From assembly GCA_958425285.1 (NCBI GenBank), contig CATZVV010000158.1, positions 1 through 5,099 of the forward strand: 5,099 nt of DNA. The letters are read 5' to 3'. Positions 4,851 to 5,099 of the stretch are shown here, in pieces. A model generated the notes under the pieces. It was not told where the DNA came from, did not search any database, and saw only the letters and a list, made by a program, of their open reading frames with translations. Positions within the stretch are counted from its first letter, which is position 1. The number at the start of each line of letters is the position of its first letter. The position numbers and the translations under genes were made by a program. The DNA is from an uncultured Lachnoclostridium sp. (GTDB taxonomy: Bacteria; Bacillota; Clostridia; Lachnospirales; Lachnospiraceae).

Positions 4851-5099
4851 TGTCAGCTTCTTTAGAAACAGAAAGTAAGAGCAAGATGAAACCATTTATA
4901 ATTGAATGTATATTTTACCTGATTCTTCTTGTACTGTGCATTTATGCCGTACCTGAATATGTTATTCAAAGAACGGTAGTAAAGGGAGCTTCCATGGAAA
5001 ATACATTACATACAGGGGAAAGTCTTTTAGTGGAAAAGGTTACAAAACATTTTAAAAATCCAGGGCGTTTTGACATTATTGTATTTTCACCCCATAATT
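4847..5099 (+). CDS. lepB: type I signal peptidase, N-terminal part (3' end outside window)
   Basis: Signal peptidase I cuts signal peptides from secreted proteins on the outer face of the membrane. The 84 codons seen give a short polar N-terminus, one hydrophobic segment (about 17-35, FIIECIFYLILLVLC...) acting as membrane anchor, then the catalytic-serine box VKGASMENTL (45-54, Ser49), the GESLLVEK strand and RFDIIVF (74-80). The catalytic lysine region lies beyond the window. Two in-frame ATGs (4847 and 4850) are possible. The first gives an ATGA overlap with gmk and has GAAAGG (4835-4840) 6 nt upstream; the second has 9 nt spacing, and they differ by one residue. The residues after the start are Ser, Lys and Glu rich, as expected for a cytoplasmic tail. 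Tight overlap with gmk implies cotranscription. Residue numbers count from the first ATG. Confidence 0.9.
   Translation, partial: MMSASLETESKSKMKPFIIECIFYLILLVLCIYAVPEYVIQRTVVKGASMENTLHTGESLLVEKVTKHFKNPGRFDIIVFSPHN

Noticed and set aside
1..5099. CRISPR arrays, insertion sequences, tRNA/rRNA genes, riboswitches, phage or defence genes
   Set aside because: No direct repeat series, transposase motif or structured RNA signature was seen; nearly all bases are taken up by recognised core genes.

Overview
The window is a dense, low-GC stretch of bacterial chromosome with strong Shine-Dalgarno sites, consensus-like sigma-70/sigma-A promoters and the Firmicutes-typical gene set rqcH / yicC (yloC) / remA / gmk. 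Protein style and gene order suggest an anaerobic Clostridia member, most likely Lachnospiraceae. That placement is inference from the genes, not a database result.

Layout. (1) Positions 1-353 (+): the C-terminal third of the tRNA 2-thiouridylase MnmA, truncated by the window edge. (2) Positions 341-2928 (-): a two-gene unit transcribed leftward, rqcH (NFACT-family ribosome-quality-control factor) followed by a PHP-type histidinol-phosphatase gene. The two are joined by an ATGA overlap, and the phosphatase gene converges on mnmA with a 13-bp overlap. (3) Positions 2929-3068: the only real intergenic region, a back-to-back promoter pair whose -35 boxes lie 4 bp apart. (4) Positions 3069-5099 (+): a tightly packed operon yicC - remA - gmk - lepB (signal peptidase I, cut by the window end), with gaps of +20, -8 and -4 bp. 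No gene-free stretch exceeds 300 bases.

Main oddity. rqcH is interrupted by a single in-frame TGA (2371-2373, codon 186). The reading frame is the same on both sides, so this is a nonsense codon and not a frameshift. The downstream 408 codons are fully open and keep the family motifs. UGA clearly acts as a stop elsewhere in the window (ends of mnmA, rqcH and gmk), and no selenocysteine element is evident. The simplest readings are a recent nonsense mutation or a sequence error. Readthrough, or restart at the ATG 30 nt further on, are less likely but testable.

How the genes work together. rqcH and mnmA concern translation fidelity (nascent-chain rescue, tRNA wobble modification). yicC encodes an endoribonuclease-family protein, remA a DNA-binding regulator, gmk the GMP-to-GDP kinase and lepB the secretory signal peptidase. 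Apart from the broken rqcH and the gmk-lepB junction this looks like ordinary core genome; I see no mobile element, CRISPR array or defence system.
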